64,000 nucleotides of DNA from Onthophagus taurus (Eukaryota > Arthropoda > Insecta > Coleoptera > Scarabaeidae): NCBI RefSeq assembly GCF_036711975.1, contig NC_091970.1:12903501-12967500 (forward strand), given 5' to 3'. Both the position numbers and the translations under genes were made by a program. Below the pieces are notes generated by a model. That model saw nothing but the letters and a program-made list of their open reading frames with translations. It was not told the origin of the DNA and made no database searches. Numbering within the stretch: position 1 is the first letter of the stretch; each line of letters begins with the position of its first letter. Shown here in pieces: positions 32,485 through 39,916 of this stretch.

Positions 32485-33207
32485 CTTGATAAGAAAAGAA
32501 AAGAAAATTAATTAATTTTATTTTAATAAAAAAAACATGTATACTTACATCGCTTGATGAAAAATACAGTTGCACGTTAAAATCTAACTGCAGAGGGTGC
32601 TTGTCAACAAAGTGCTGAATGATAGGATATGAATGATAAAACGTTCGAAAAAATAAAGTTATGCTTACCAATAAAAGTTAACTTGAAAAAATAGAAGGAG
32701 CTATAGGAATGAAAAACACAACCTTAAAAACAATATATGTCAAGAAAGGAGACTATACTTACCAGAAAAAAGTTGCTGAAATTACGATGTTAAAAACTGA
32801 TCGGTCTAATCGAACTGATCAGCAGTAAGCTCCTGTAGGAATTGGGAAAAAAATATCAATTTAACATAACAAACAAATAAACAAGTTGTACTCACAAAAA
32901 CAAAGTAGAACGAGCTGTCATGATGAAATAAAGCAAGAATATATTATATAAACATGGAAGTAGAAAAGGTCACTTACCAAATAAAACACAGCAAAAAAAG
33001 AGAAAGCTGAATGAGCAAGGATGTCTAGGAGTGGAAAAAACAATTTTAAATATTATATAAACATGCAAAACAAATATAGTTTTACTCACCAAAAAAGAGA
33101 AAGTTGTAGAAAGAGCTGTAGTGATGGAGAGAAAATGAACGTTATATAAACATGATAATAAAGAAGGTTGTACTTACCAAAAAACTGAAGAACACAAACA
33201 CTTAAGT
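32485..33207 (-). other. leader of ~7 micro-exons with introns of ~54-65 nt
   Basis: Downstream of a TATA box, minus-strand splice signals alternate regularly. Inferred exons: 33207-33178, 33115-33090, 33024-32978, 32914-32896, 32832-32763, 32700-32669 and 32614-32549, then the coding exon at 32484. Donors are GTAAGT, GTGAGT, GTAAGT, GTGAGT, GTAAGT, GTAAGC, GTAAGT. Acceptors are CTACAG, CTCCTAG, TGACAG, CTACAG, CTATAG, TTCAG, TCAAG. Intron lengths are 62, 65, 63, 63, 62, 54 and 64 nt. None of the exons contains ATG while several introns do, so the first ATG of the spliced mRNA would be 32484. The exons are pyrimidine-rich and similar (CTCTTTCTACAACTT, CTCGTTCTACTTTG, CTCCTTCTATTTTT). Three introns share CATGTTTATATAA. 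This reads as a tandemly duplicated exon/intron cassette. Confidence 0.65.
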
Positions 33208-33239
33208 GACTTTCAAAGGCTGGGAGGTGCCTTCTTATA
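33201..33239 (-). promoter_or_regulatory. TATA promoter of the leader/330-aa transcript
   Basis: TATAAG begins at 33239 on the minus strand. An initiator-like TCACTT has its A at 33207, exactly 32 nt downstream, the same spacing as in the ATPase promoter. Confidence 0.6.
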
Positions 33240-33745
33240 GTAGAGTAATGAAGGGGGGCGTGGGGTGGGGCGTGACAAGGGGGAGGAGTGGGGAATGGGC
33301 GGAGTTAGAGTGGGGGTACTTTTTTTCTGGCTCTACTTTCCTGGCAACCGGGGGGGGGGGGGAATTTTAAATTTCCCCCACTCCCATCCCCACTCTTCCA
33401 TCTCCACTTTGGGAGGAGCCTGAGGAGGAGCATGGGAGGAGCATAGGAGGAGCTTCAATAAACAATCCTTTTCCCTTTTTCTTTTTTTTTTTTTTTTTTC
33501 TTCCTTTTTTCCCCTTTCTTTCTTCCTTTCTTTCTTCCTTTTTTTCTTCCTTTTTTTCTTCCTTTTTTTCTTCCAATTTAATACTTTTTCAATGTACAAC
33601 CCAAGTCATACCAACCCAACCCAATGTATACATACCATGTATTCATTTAGGTTAACTATTTTTTCTTTTAAATTAAAACAACTTTTTACACTTTTTACAA
33701 TCTTTTATTATTATTATTATTAATTTACAATCTATAACTGACAAT
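33240..33745. other. G-rich tract and oligopurine/oligopyrimidine tract upstream of the leader promoter
   Basis: 33247-33420 is dominated by G runs (GGGGGGCGTGGGG, GGGAGGAG, a 14-G run near 33349), with a GGGCGGAG GC-box-like site. 33425-33470 repeats GGAGGAGCAT-type units. 33478-33575 is TTTCTTCC repeats (GGAAGAAA on the minus strand), a candidate triplex or nucleosome-free region. The 3' end of the neighbouring leftward gene and an AATAAA (minus strand, near 33,705) lie beyond. Open frames in the purine tract are low-complexity artefacts. Confidence 0.5.
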
Positions 33746-33754
33746 GTTTATATA

Positions 33755-34087
33755 CTAAACCATACATAAAGAACAATCCTTTCTTGCCGATGGTGGACCA
33801 TCAATATGCGTTTCCCAATGAGGCAAATTATAATGTTCAAAACAGGGCAGCTTGCTTTGTAATCGCTCATCGTTTCTATACTTCAACGGTAATTTAAACC
33901 AAACCGCCGCCAAATCTAATGGCTTTACTTTAATGATATAATAATCGATTGGTAAATAACATAATTCGTAGTTTTTAATATTCGCAAAAGATAAATCAGA
34001 TTCGTATCTTTCCATAATATCCCACACTTTATTAATTATAAAAGTTGAAAGTCCCAATCTGGTAACTAACCGCCAAAGACGTTCCAT
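33755..34087 (-). CDS. unknown Polinton protein, 110 aa
   Basis: I start it at the ATG at 34087 (MERLWRLVTRLGLSTF), although the frame is open for 37 more codons upstream without an ATG. It is helical with a Leu/Pro-rich middle (YELCYLPIDYYIIKVKPLDL) and ends in a short Cys-containing tail (DCSLCMV). The upstream extension overlaps the 3' end of the 159-aa gene. I tested two possible splice joins to that gene and neither keeps the frame. I recognise no domain. Confidence 0.5.
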   Translation of the reverse strand: MERLWRLVTRLGLSTFIINKVWDIMERYESDLSFANIKNYELCYLPIDYYIIKVKPLDLAAVWFKLPLKYRNDERLQSKLPCFEHYNLPHWETHIDGPPSARKDCSLCMV

Positions 34088-34143
34088 CTTGAACTGCTCT
34101 ACCGCTACTACCCGTCTGCCTTTCTCAATTCGTTTACATATAG

Positions 34144-34623
34144 TTATAGATGTCTGAATACGTATGAAAATAAATAAAAAACATTCGATAAGGAGCACAT
34201 ACTTGGTCTCTTTTTATGATAGGGACACATCGGCGCACCAACCTCCAATTTGCATTCATTTTCCGGCAATTCTTTTACCGGTATTGTTAAAATTCTTCTT
34301 AAAAATGTAGCTTTCTCACGTCCTTTTACGTACGCTACTTTTGTCGAACGACACAAATAATAAACGATCTCATCGAAACGAGACGCAGGAACAAACCCGT
34401 CGTTCCAATCAATACAATGATGATGACTCATTAACCAATTCGCCGTATTGCGAAATTTGGTAGATAGTGAAGAAAAGCTTCGACTAGGTTGAAACACGTA
34501 ATGACTTATACAATGATTACTGTCGTAAGAAGCCAGTTCCTTTGGGATAAATTCTTCATCGTTTATCGTGAAACCTTGAATGTCCAAAATAATAAAATCC
34601 CTTTGAAAAACCATAATATCCAT
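34144..34623 (-). CDS. conserved Polinton protein of unknown function, 159 aa
   Basis: The sequence starts MDIMVFQRDFIILDIQGF. It contains an HHHCIDWNDG block, and the C-terminal part has CPYHKKRPSMCSLSNVFYLF, a Cys/His arrangement (C-x2-H...C) that could bind zinc. I recall proteins of this shape (N-terminal DIQGF, C-terminal CxxH...C(S/A)xxNV) as frequent in Polinton-like loci of insects and cnidarians, always without known function. It follows the capsid gene by 73 nt in the same direction, so it probably belongs to the virion or late gene set. Confidence 0.65.
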   Translation of the reverse strand: MDIMVFQRDFIILDIQGFTINDEEFIPKELASYDSNHCISHYVFQPSRSFSSLSTKFRNTANWLMSHHHCIDWNDGFVPASRFDEIVYYLCRSTKVAYVKGREKATFLRRILTIPVKELPENECKLEVGAPMCPYHKKRPSMCSLSNVFYLFSYVFRHL

Positions 34624-34696
34624 AACATACCACTATATGCAAACGTTTCCTTCGATGTTTAGAGATACACTAAATGACGTTGCTTCAACAGTACCA

Positions 34697-35956
34697 CTAT
34701 ATTAATTGCTTAACCATTTTCGTAAGAGGCGAATACACAAATGCTCTGTCATGCAGAATTAATGCGTAAGCTGTCGTACCTTCCGGAATTGGATTTTTCG
34801 TTGAATACTCGATTTTTATTTCTACTCCGCTTTTATGTATTGCTTCCTGTTGATACGTGCAATCGATTCCAATTAACGGCGCGTAAGTTTTAAATTCTTC
34901 CGGTGAAAACAAAGGTTCGCTTTCTTGATAGTAGTATGCTTGCTGAAATCTTGAATACATATCATACAAAATCGCATAGTGATTGTTATCAAAATCCACA
35001 TTCAAATTATCGTACGGAAAACGTTCTCCATTCAAGAAAACGGTTACGTTCGTTAAGTTTATATTATCAAATAATGCCATGTTTCCTTTAAATATACCCT
35101 TTCGATTTGTTTGAAATCCGATGATTATAAATCTAGGCGTTTCCAATTGTGGAGCAGTTTTGACGGCCCAAGATTGCTTAGTAGTTTGAGGTAATTGAGG
35201 GTACTCGTGTATTTCCCACGATCGAAAAGGAACGTGAATGTCTACGTTTCTTTCTGATAGTTTTGTTAATGCCAACTGTTCGCGTAATCCCACCGCCACG
35301 TGAGGAACTCTCCATATAATTTTATTAATGATCAATTTCAATTTTTCGTCGTTCGGAGCGGCTGCTGGTTGAAAGATGACGTCCGTATCATCGTGTCCGC
35401 GAATTAGCACAAGTTCCTGTCGAACGTTCATCATGATCTTTCTGAAATCTTCTGCGAATCCTAGCAACGTTTTTAGCGGAACGCTAAGACCGAAATTTCC
35501 ATTTTTATCTAAAGCCTTTGAAACACCCGCTATATCATCTTTCCAAGGTTTTATGTGCCAACCGGCATTCTCTAATTTCACCACCTCGTTCTGCGTAGAT
35601 GAGAAATAACCCTTCATGCATGAGCTTATACCGACGTTCCGCACACCATCAACATGTACTCCGTTAATAAGATATCGAATATCGCTAAACATAAATGCAA
35701 CGGGATTGTTAACCAATTGCCCCGTTGCGCTGGCATCTTTTGTTATACTTCCGTCCGCGGCTAACTTACGAACGCTACCCTCGACGTATAGATAACTCTC
35801 GCTCGGTAAAGTATAATTATCTATTTCCGGAATTGAAATTCTAATTTCGTCATTGTTATCGAACGTGGTCGATCCAAACGGTTGATGCGAATGGAATTCA
35901 TAACTTACGATAGAGTGATCTGTTTTTATCTTATCCGTTACTTTTAAAATGTCCAT
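34697..35956 (-). CDS. MCP: major capsid protein, double jelly-roll (hexon-like)
   Basis: 419 aa. It forms the trimeric capsomers of the icosahedral shell predicted for Polintons. The second half carries the most telling blocks: TPRFIIIGFQTNRKGIFKGN and FPYDNLNVDFDNNHYAILYD, which I recognise from Polinton major capsid proteins. It is rich in predicted beta strands, and its length is within the usual range for hexon-like Polinton capsid proteins. The ATG overlaps the stop of the preceding Arg-rich gene as TAATG. The frame is intact. Confidence 0.9.
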   Translation of the reverse strand: MDILKVTDKIKTDHSIVSYEFHSHQPFGSTTFDNNDEIRISIPEIDNYTLPSESYLYVEGSVRKLAADGSITKDASATGQLVNNPVAFMFSDIRYLINGVHVDGVRNVGISSCMKGYFSSTQNEVVKLENAGWHIKPWKDDIAGVSKALDKNGNFGLSVPLKTLLGFAEDFRKIMMNVRQELVLIRGHDDTDVIFQPAAAPNDEKLKLIINKIIWRVPHVAVGLREQLALTKLSERNVDIHVPFRSWEIHEYPQLPQTTKQSWAVKTAPQLETPRFIIIGFQTNRKGIFKGNMALFDNINLTNVTVFLNGERFPYDNLNVDFDNNHYAILYDMYSRFQQAYYYQESEPLFSPEEFKTYAPLIGIDCTYQQEAIHKSGVEIKIEYSTKNPIPEGTTAYALILHDRAFVYSPLTKMVKQLI

Positions 35957-36147
35957 TACTTTAACACTTCGTATCCTAACTGAACTAAATACCTTCGATT
36001 GACTGGTGATAATCGATGAATGGATCGTCTTCTACTGCCGCTACGTTGACTGATGACGCGCGCTTTATAGTTTTCTCCATTAAACAATTTTCTCGCTCTG
36101 TCTCTTCTTGACCACCGCATTCTTTTGTTTTGATATAACACTGTCAT
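35956..36147 (-). CDS. Arg-rich 63-aa protein, core-protein-like
   Basis: I choose the ATG at 36147 because the longer frame would need a TTG start. About one residue in four is Arg or Lys, with clusters such as RMRWSRRDRARKL and RSGSRRRSIHRL, and an aliphatic C terminus (YLVQLGYEVLK). It sits between the penton-like and major capsid genes, 23 nt after the former and overlapping the latter by one base. Size, charge and position recall the small basic DNA-condensing core proteins of adenoviruses, but that is analogy; no sequence family was recognised. Confidence 0.6.
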   Translation of the reverse strand: MTVLYQNKRMRWSRRDRARKLFNGENYKARVISQRSGSRRRSIHRLSPVNRRYLVQLGYEVLK

Positions 36148-36170
36148 AACGTTAGTCAAATTTAAATAAT

Positions 36171-36902
36171 TCAATTTATCGATCTCAGGTGAACTCTCAC
36201 TGTTATTTCTTCTTCTCTGAAGTCTACCAAGTTTCCGTCCTGATCAAGTATACGTACTGTTAAGCTACTAATCACGTTCGTTAAAACCGGTAAATAAATA
36301 GGTAGTTGTGGTGATTCGATTATTTTAAAACCTGCCGGAACGTTTGGGAAAAAATGATATAAAACGTGCACGGGAACTCCGTTATTATACGATCCCGTCA
36401 CTAAATTACAATAAATTTGTAAGGCGTTCGTTTTATTTATGTTTACTACGAAATCGGATTCCACTTCCGTATCTCTAGGTAATATTTGAGGCTTGAAGCC
36501 AAGTAACGGCCCTATAGAATTATCGCATGCAAAATTAATTCGACGGGTACTTTTTATTAAAGAATGTTGTGTGTTATTATTCCCCTTAATCCTTATTACG
36601 ACACTTTTAGCGTGTCTTTTGTCTAGCTGTTCATTCACGAACTCGGCAATATCATCAATATCGTACGTTCCAACAGGTACTATTATATTGTTTTTAAAAT
36701 GTCCTGTCTTATCTTCGTATTGGATTACGTTGTTGTTTTTATTAACGTTTGCTAAACTATTAAACGTTTCGAAATTCAAAAGAGCCAACTCGTAACTACC
36801 AAATTCGTTCAAATAGATCGGAGGATTAAAATTACAAGTCAATTCAGATGACTTTCCAGTCAACGTAAATGTATATGTCGTGTGTATTGCTTCTTTCTCC
36901 AT
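36171..36902 (-). CDS. minor capsid protein, penton-like single jelly-roll
   Basis: 243 aa, expected at the five-fold vertices. The N-terminal half has the pattern I know from Polinton minor capsid proteins: TFTLTGKSSELTCNFNPPIY, then GSYELALLNFETFNSLANV, then VPVGTYDIDDIAEFVNEQL. The C-terminal half is strand-rich. It lies between the protease and the major capsid gene, all leftward with short gaps. The frame is intact from ATG to TGA. Confidence 0.85.
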   Translation of the reverse strand: MEKEAIHTTYTFTLTGKSSELTCNFNPPIYLNEFGSYELALLNFETFNSLANVNKNNNVIQYEDKTGHFKNNIIVPVGTYDIDDIAEFVNEQLDKRHAKSVVIRIKGNNNTQHSLIKSTRRINFACDNSIGPLLGFKPQILPRDTEVESDFVVNINKTNALQIYCNLVTGSYNNGVPVHVLYHFFPNVPAGFKIIESPQLPIYLPVLTNVISSLTVRILDQDGNLVDFREEEITVRVHLRSIN

Positions 36903-36932
36903 TACTTCTGAACGTCTAAACGTCTCTAGACT

Positions 36933-37313
36933 CTAATAGGTTCTTTTATTACTTAGAAACTTCAGACACAACTGTCCGCAATTTTGATCTATTTCTCTTT
37001 GATATCGACAGTAATTATACTTTACTTGACCACCCCTACCGTCTGACAGCAAATATTGTTCAATTTCTAACGGCGGTCTTAAATCACCGTAACTGTCGAA
37101 ATAGTATATGTCCTTGTCGTCTTTCTTATAGGCGACCCAATGAGTCCCTCGTCCTTTCAAGTTATCCAAGTTAACAATACCTCTTTCCTTCTTTTTAATC
37201 TTACTCGGGAGATTGTCTCTCATAAATATACCCCGAAAATGTGGAATTTTTAGTACTTTCGCAAACTTTTCCAACTCGACGTTAGTTAACGCACGACGAG
37301 GTATTCGAACTAG
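36933..37313 (-). CDS. PRO: adenain-like cysteine protease, probably expressed by -1 frameshift
   Basis: This is the virion maturation protease. His is in GTHWVAYKKD, the acidic partner in YYFDSYGDL, Gln in REIDQN and the nucleophile Cys in NCGQLCLKFL. The conserved FRGIFMRDNLP block precedes the His. The frame is open from 37313 (reading LVRIPRRALTN...) but has no ATG before the internal MRDN, which lies inside the conserved N-terminal region. The upstream gene ends at 37310 exactly on a slippery A AAA AAC, and the -1 frame from there is this one. A non-AUG start (TTG at 37274) or a missing splice site are alternatives. About 127 residues after the shift. Confidence 0.85.
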   Translation of the reverse strand, partial: LVRIPRRALTNVELEKFAKVLKIPHFRGIFMRDNLPSKIKKKERGIVNLDNLKGRGTHWVAYKKDDKDIYYFDSYGDLRPPLEIEQYLLSDGRGGQVKYNYCRYQREIDQNCGQLCLKFLSNKRTY

Positions 37314-37319
37314 TTTTTT
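37275..37319 (-). promoter_or_regulatory. candidate -1 ribosomal frameshift site
   Basis: Heptamer A AAA AAC (37319-37313, minus strand) is in the 0 frame as ..A AAA AAC followed at once by TAG. A -1 slip continues into the protease frame. A weak imperfect stem-loop (CTCG at 37300-37297 with CGAG at 37278-37275, inner CGTT/AACG) starts 12 nt after the heptamer. CTAGTTC repeats on both sides of the A run. Confidence 0.55.
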
Positions 37320-38227
37320 GAACTAGTGGTTATACCGCAACCTTTCTTATAGGGCTTATTGAAGTAACCTGTGCCGCCAACATTATTCCCCTTTCCTTCA
37401 ATAAACAAACCGCAACCTTTCTTATATGGTTTTATATAAAATCCGCTACCTACGGCCTTTGCTTCCATAGCCTTGTTATGTCTTCGTTCTTCATCTAATT
37501 GCTCTCTAGCTGTTTTCGCGTTGTTTATAGTTCTTGCAATAGCGGCAGCACCACCGCCGATACTACCTAGGGCACCTAAAGCTGCGAACAGGGGAATTAA
37601 AGGTAAAAATCCTCCCGTTTTCGGAATTCGAATAACTCGACCTCTAGGTTCGGAAATTCTTTTTCTTATCTTTTTCAAAGCTCCGTACGCCGCTTTAACG
37701 TTTGTCAACAAATTCTTAGCACCTGATCTCGATATTGCGTTGCGAGCGAATCGAAGTGCATCTACAAAAGATATAGCTCCACCACGCTTTACACGCGTTC
37801 GGACTTTTTTTAAAGGTCGTCGACCCGTACGATTTCTTTTTCTACCTACGCCCATACCGACCGCTACTTTTGCTTTCATTAAGGCGGCAACTGCGGACGA
37901 TGCCACTTTTTCTCCAAGAGTAGACTCTTTATTTCGTATTCGTTCTTTCGCTGCTGTATACAATGCTCTGTCTGCGTCGTGTCTAAATTTTAAATTTGAA
38001 CTGACCGTATATGCTATATCGTGTTTCTTACACGCTTCGTCTAATGGATTCACGCCTCGATCTCCTCTCGATAATCTCTTTTCCAACTTGGTACCCGGTC
38101 CACAAAAATTATATCCTGGCAAATGAAGTTCTATCGGAAGTTTATCTATCAACTTGTTAAAAAATCCTCGACCAATTCGTTTGCCTGTCAAACGATAACT
38201 GTTACGATTAGGTTCTAACAAATTCAT
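37310..38227 (-). CDS. phospholipase-A2-like minor virion protein, 305 aa
   Basis: Residues 36-73 (LPGYNFCGPGTKL ... PLDEACKKHDIAY) carry a Ca-loop-like YNFCGPGT (39-46) and the catalytic pair H69-D70. This is the arrangement of parvovirus VP1-type PLA2 domains, used there to breach endosomes. A basic stretch follows (GRKRNRTGRRPLKKVRTRVK). Next is a hydrophobic Ala/Gly-rich segment (LPLIPLFAALGALGSIGGGA) that could insert in membrane. Near the C terminus are two copies of Y-x-KPYKKGCG. Between them IEGK-G fits the adenain cleavage consensus (M/I/L)-x-G-x/G, as in adenovirus protein VI. It ends at a TAG directly after a slippery heptamer leading into the protease frame. Its role is probably membrane penetration during entry. 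Confidence 0.85.
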   Translation of the reverse strand: MNLLEPNRNSYRLTGKRIGRGFFNKLIDKLPIELHLPGYNFCGPGTKLEKRLSRGDRGVNPLDEACKKHDIAYTVSSNLKFRHDADRALYTAAKERIRNKESTLGEKVASSAVAALMKAKVAVGMGVGRKRNRTGRRPLKKVRTRVKRGGAISFVDALRFARNAISRSGAKNLLTNVKAAYGALKKIRKRISEPRGRVIRIPKTGGFLPLIPLFAALGALGSIGGGAAAIARTINNAKTAREQLDEERRHNKAMEAKAVGSGFYIKPYKKGCGLFIEGKGNNVGGTGYFNKPYKKGCGITTSSKN

Positions 38228-38448
38228 TTTATAATTTCACTCCTTCTTCCTTTTCTTCACAGTTAAAAACTAGAAATGAAGCTCTGCTGTTGTGCTTTAA
38301 GCTTTTATTCCTTTTAAATATTTTACAAAAACAATTTTGCTCTTAATTTATACTTAAATCTATTAATATTATTATTATTATTATTCAGCTACACTTAAAT
38401 CTACTAATATCCTAAAAATTAATTGTTACTCAGTTAAAAACATTTCGA

Positions 38449-38673
38449 TTACTCTACAATGCTAAAACGTTCTTGATATATATTTAATCTATAATCTACA
38501 TCTAAATATTTTTCTAATAACTTATTTACGTTTCTTATCCTAGTCTTAAATCTAATTCCGTCCAACATCTTTTCTTCCCAGTCACTTATCCTTGATTGTC
38601 TGTAAGCAAACGTCCAAGTGTGCATTCGGTACACTCTATTTTTCGATTCGCAAAACGTCACTTTTTTTTCCAT
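38449..38673 (-). CDS. conserved small Polinton protein, 74 aa
   Basis: I start it at the ATG at 38673 (MEKKVTFCESKNRVYRMHTW). The pattern KNRVYRMHTWTFAYRQSR, then W at 54 residues from the C terminus and a helical Arg-rich second half (DGIRFKTRIRNVNKLLEKYL), resembles small proteins I remember from Polinton loci of other invertebrates. Function unknown. It follows the 299-aa gene by 10 nt and precedes the PLA2-like gene by 221 bp of AT-rich sequence with a possible TATTTAAA box near 38,318. Confidence 0.6.
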   Translation of the reverse strand: MEKKVTFCESKNRVYRMHTWTFAYRQSRISDWEEKMLDGIRFKTRIRNVNKLLEKYLDVDYRLNIYQERFSIVE

Positions 38674-38683
38674 TTTATTCACT

Positions 38684-39648
38684 TCACATCTTCATTAATG
38701 CGTGCAAATCTAAATCCAGTAATATCTTATCCATACCGTATACGAGCAGTTCTTTAGTTACGCACAAATGTTCACTTGGTGCACCGTTTGAAGCAACCAA
38801 TATATTCGATTTTATATCACCTTGCATTGTTGATACCACATCGATCACGCTATCGTAATAATTTTTATATTCCATACACTTTAATACTTCTACCCTACTC
38901 GAAACTAAATCGCTAAGTTTCCACAATTCGTGTAACGAGTCGTAAGCCAGGTAAAATATTTCTGACCCCCTTTCCATTTTCAACACTTTTCGTACATTTT
39001 CTATCCATTGGCTGCTGCAGGTCACGCCGCTTACAACGAAATGTGGTGGTGTCGATAAATCACCAACAAAACTATTCATAATCAATTGTCTGCTATTAAT
39101 CACATTTTTCCATTCGTCTTCGGTAAAAGTTATGCATTGTCCTTTTCCCATTAATCTTATAACCGGATCAAAATGTAGATTGGCAGACATGCCAACCGAT
39201 ATCCATTTCGTTCGACTTTTATTTAAATAATATGTACTCTCGGAGAATAATGGCGCTTGATTACCTTTTTGGAGATTATTTTTCACTGCTTCATTTAATA
39301 CTACGTTACTTGTGAAAGGTAACTTTCCACAATTTTCTACATAATGTTGTTGATTGCTAGGAAATACGTACTCCGCTAAGTCGGAAGCCAACAAATTAAT
39401 TCCATCGAATACCACATCCTTTTTTCTTTGATTATCACTTCCTAGCGACACATTTGTTGCAGTTGTCTCATTACAATTACCCTCCATTTTGATGTTTCGG
39501 GCAGGTTTTTTATTTTCACCCTTTTCAAATGAATTTACAGCAGCTCTCTTAGTTGGACATTTGGGGTTCGGTCTGGTTGCCACTAAACATCAATATTATT
39601 GTTTACATTAGTACATTATTTACTTGTATTACATTTGAATTACTTACT
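38684..39648 (-). CDS. rightmost Polinton gene, 299 aa, two exons with split start codon
   Basis: The open frame begins at a GTG (39583) with no ATG until codon 33. An intron 39647-39583 (65 nt; donor GTAAGT, acceptor TGTTTAG) would join a final A of exon 1 (39648) to TG of exon 2 and create an ATG exactly in frame (MATRPNP...). Exon 1 from the TATA-directed start contains no ATG. The protein has a basic, disordered N terminus and a central block MGKGQCITFTEDEWKNVI that loosely recalls the DNA-binding strand/helix of PC4-type single-stranded DNA-binding proteins; that likeness is weak. Otherwise unknown. A start at the ATG at 39487 (267 aa) is the alternative. Confidence 0.6.
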
Positions 39649-39749
39649 CGTTACGTTAAAAATCCTCTGTACTAAATGCACCAAAAATCTACACGATATT
39701 TTTAATATGTACTAAATACACAAAAACCTTACTCTGAAGCACAACACTC

Positions 39750-39783
39750 TGCGGTACAACTTCGACCAACGTTTGTATTTATA
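39750..39783 (-). promoter_or_regulatory. TATA promoter of the rightmost gene
   Basis: TATAAATA begins at 39783 on the minus strand. A start about 33 nt downstream (A at 39750, in CGCAGAGT) would give a ~103-nt first exon without ATG up to the donor at 39647. Confidence 0.6.
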
Positions 39784-39916
39784 GCAATACATAAGGTTGC
39801 TGGTGGGGGGAGTAATATTTCACATCATTACCGAATATATCTATTATACATGTTCTAACATGTCATTATATCGTGAGACGTCAGACAAAACGCATGACAA
39901 ATTTATTAAGAAGCTC

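Noticed and set aside
33333..33599. Lys/Glu-rich frames on the minus strand
   Set aside because: They translate a simple GGAAGAAA repeat tract.
34144..34623. An intron joining the 159-aa gene to the 33755 frame (donor GTATGT, acceptor TATTCAG or GGCAG)
   Set aside because: The TATTCAG join runs into a stop, the GGCAG join is out of phase, and the unspliced C terminus of the 159-aa protein looks like its family.
35956..37274. TTG starts for the Arg-rich protein (36174) and the protease (37274)
   Set aside because: TTG initiation is rare in animals; an in-frame ATG (36147) exists for the first, and the frameshift model explains the second better, although it is not proven.
37473..38126. 217-codon plus-strand frame
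   Set aside because: Antisense of the PLA2-like gene, whose sense frame has clear motifs.
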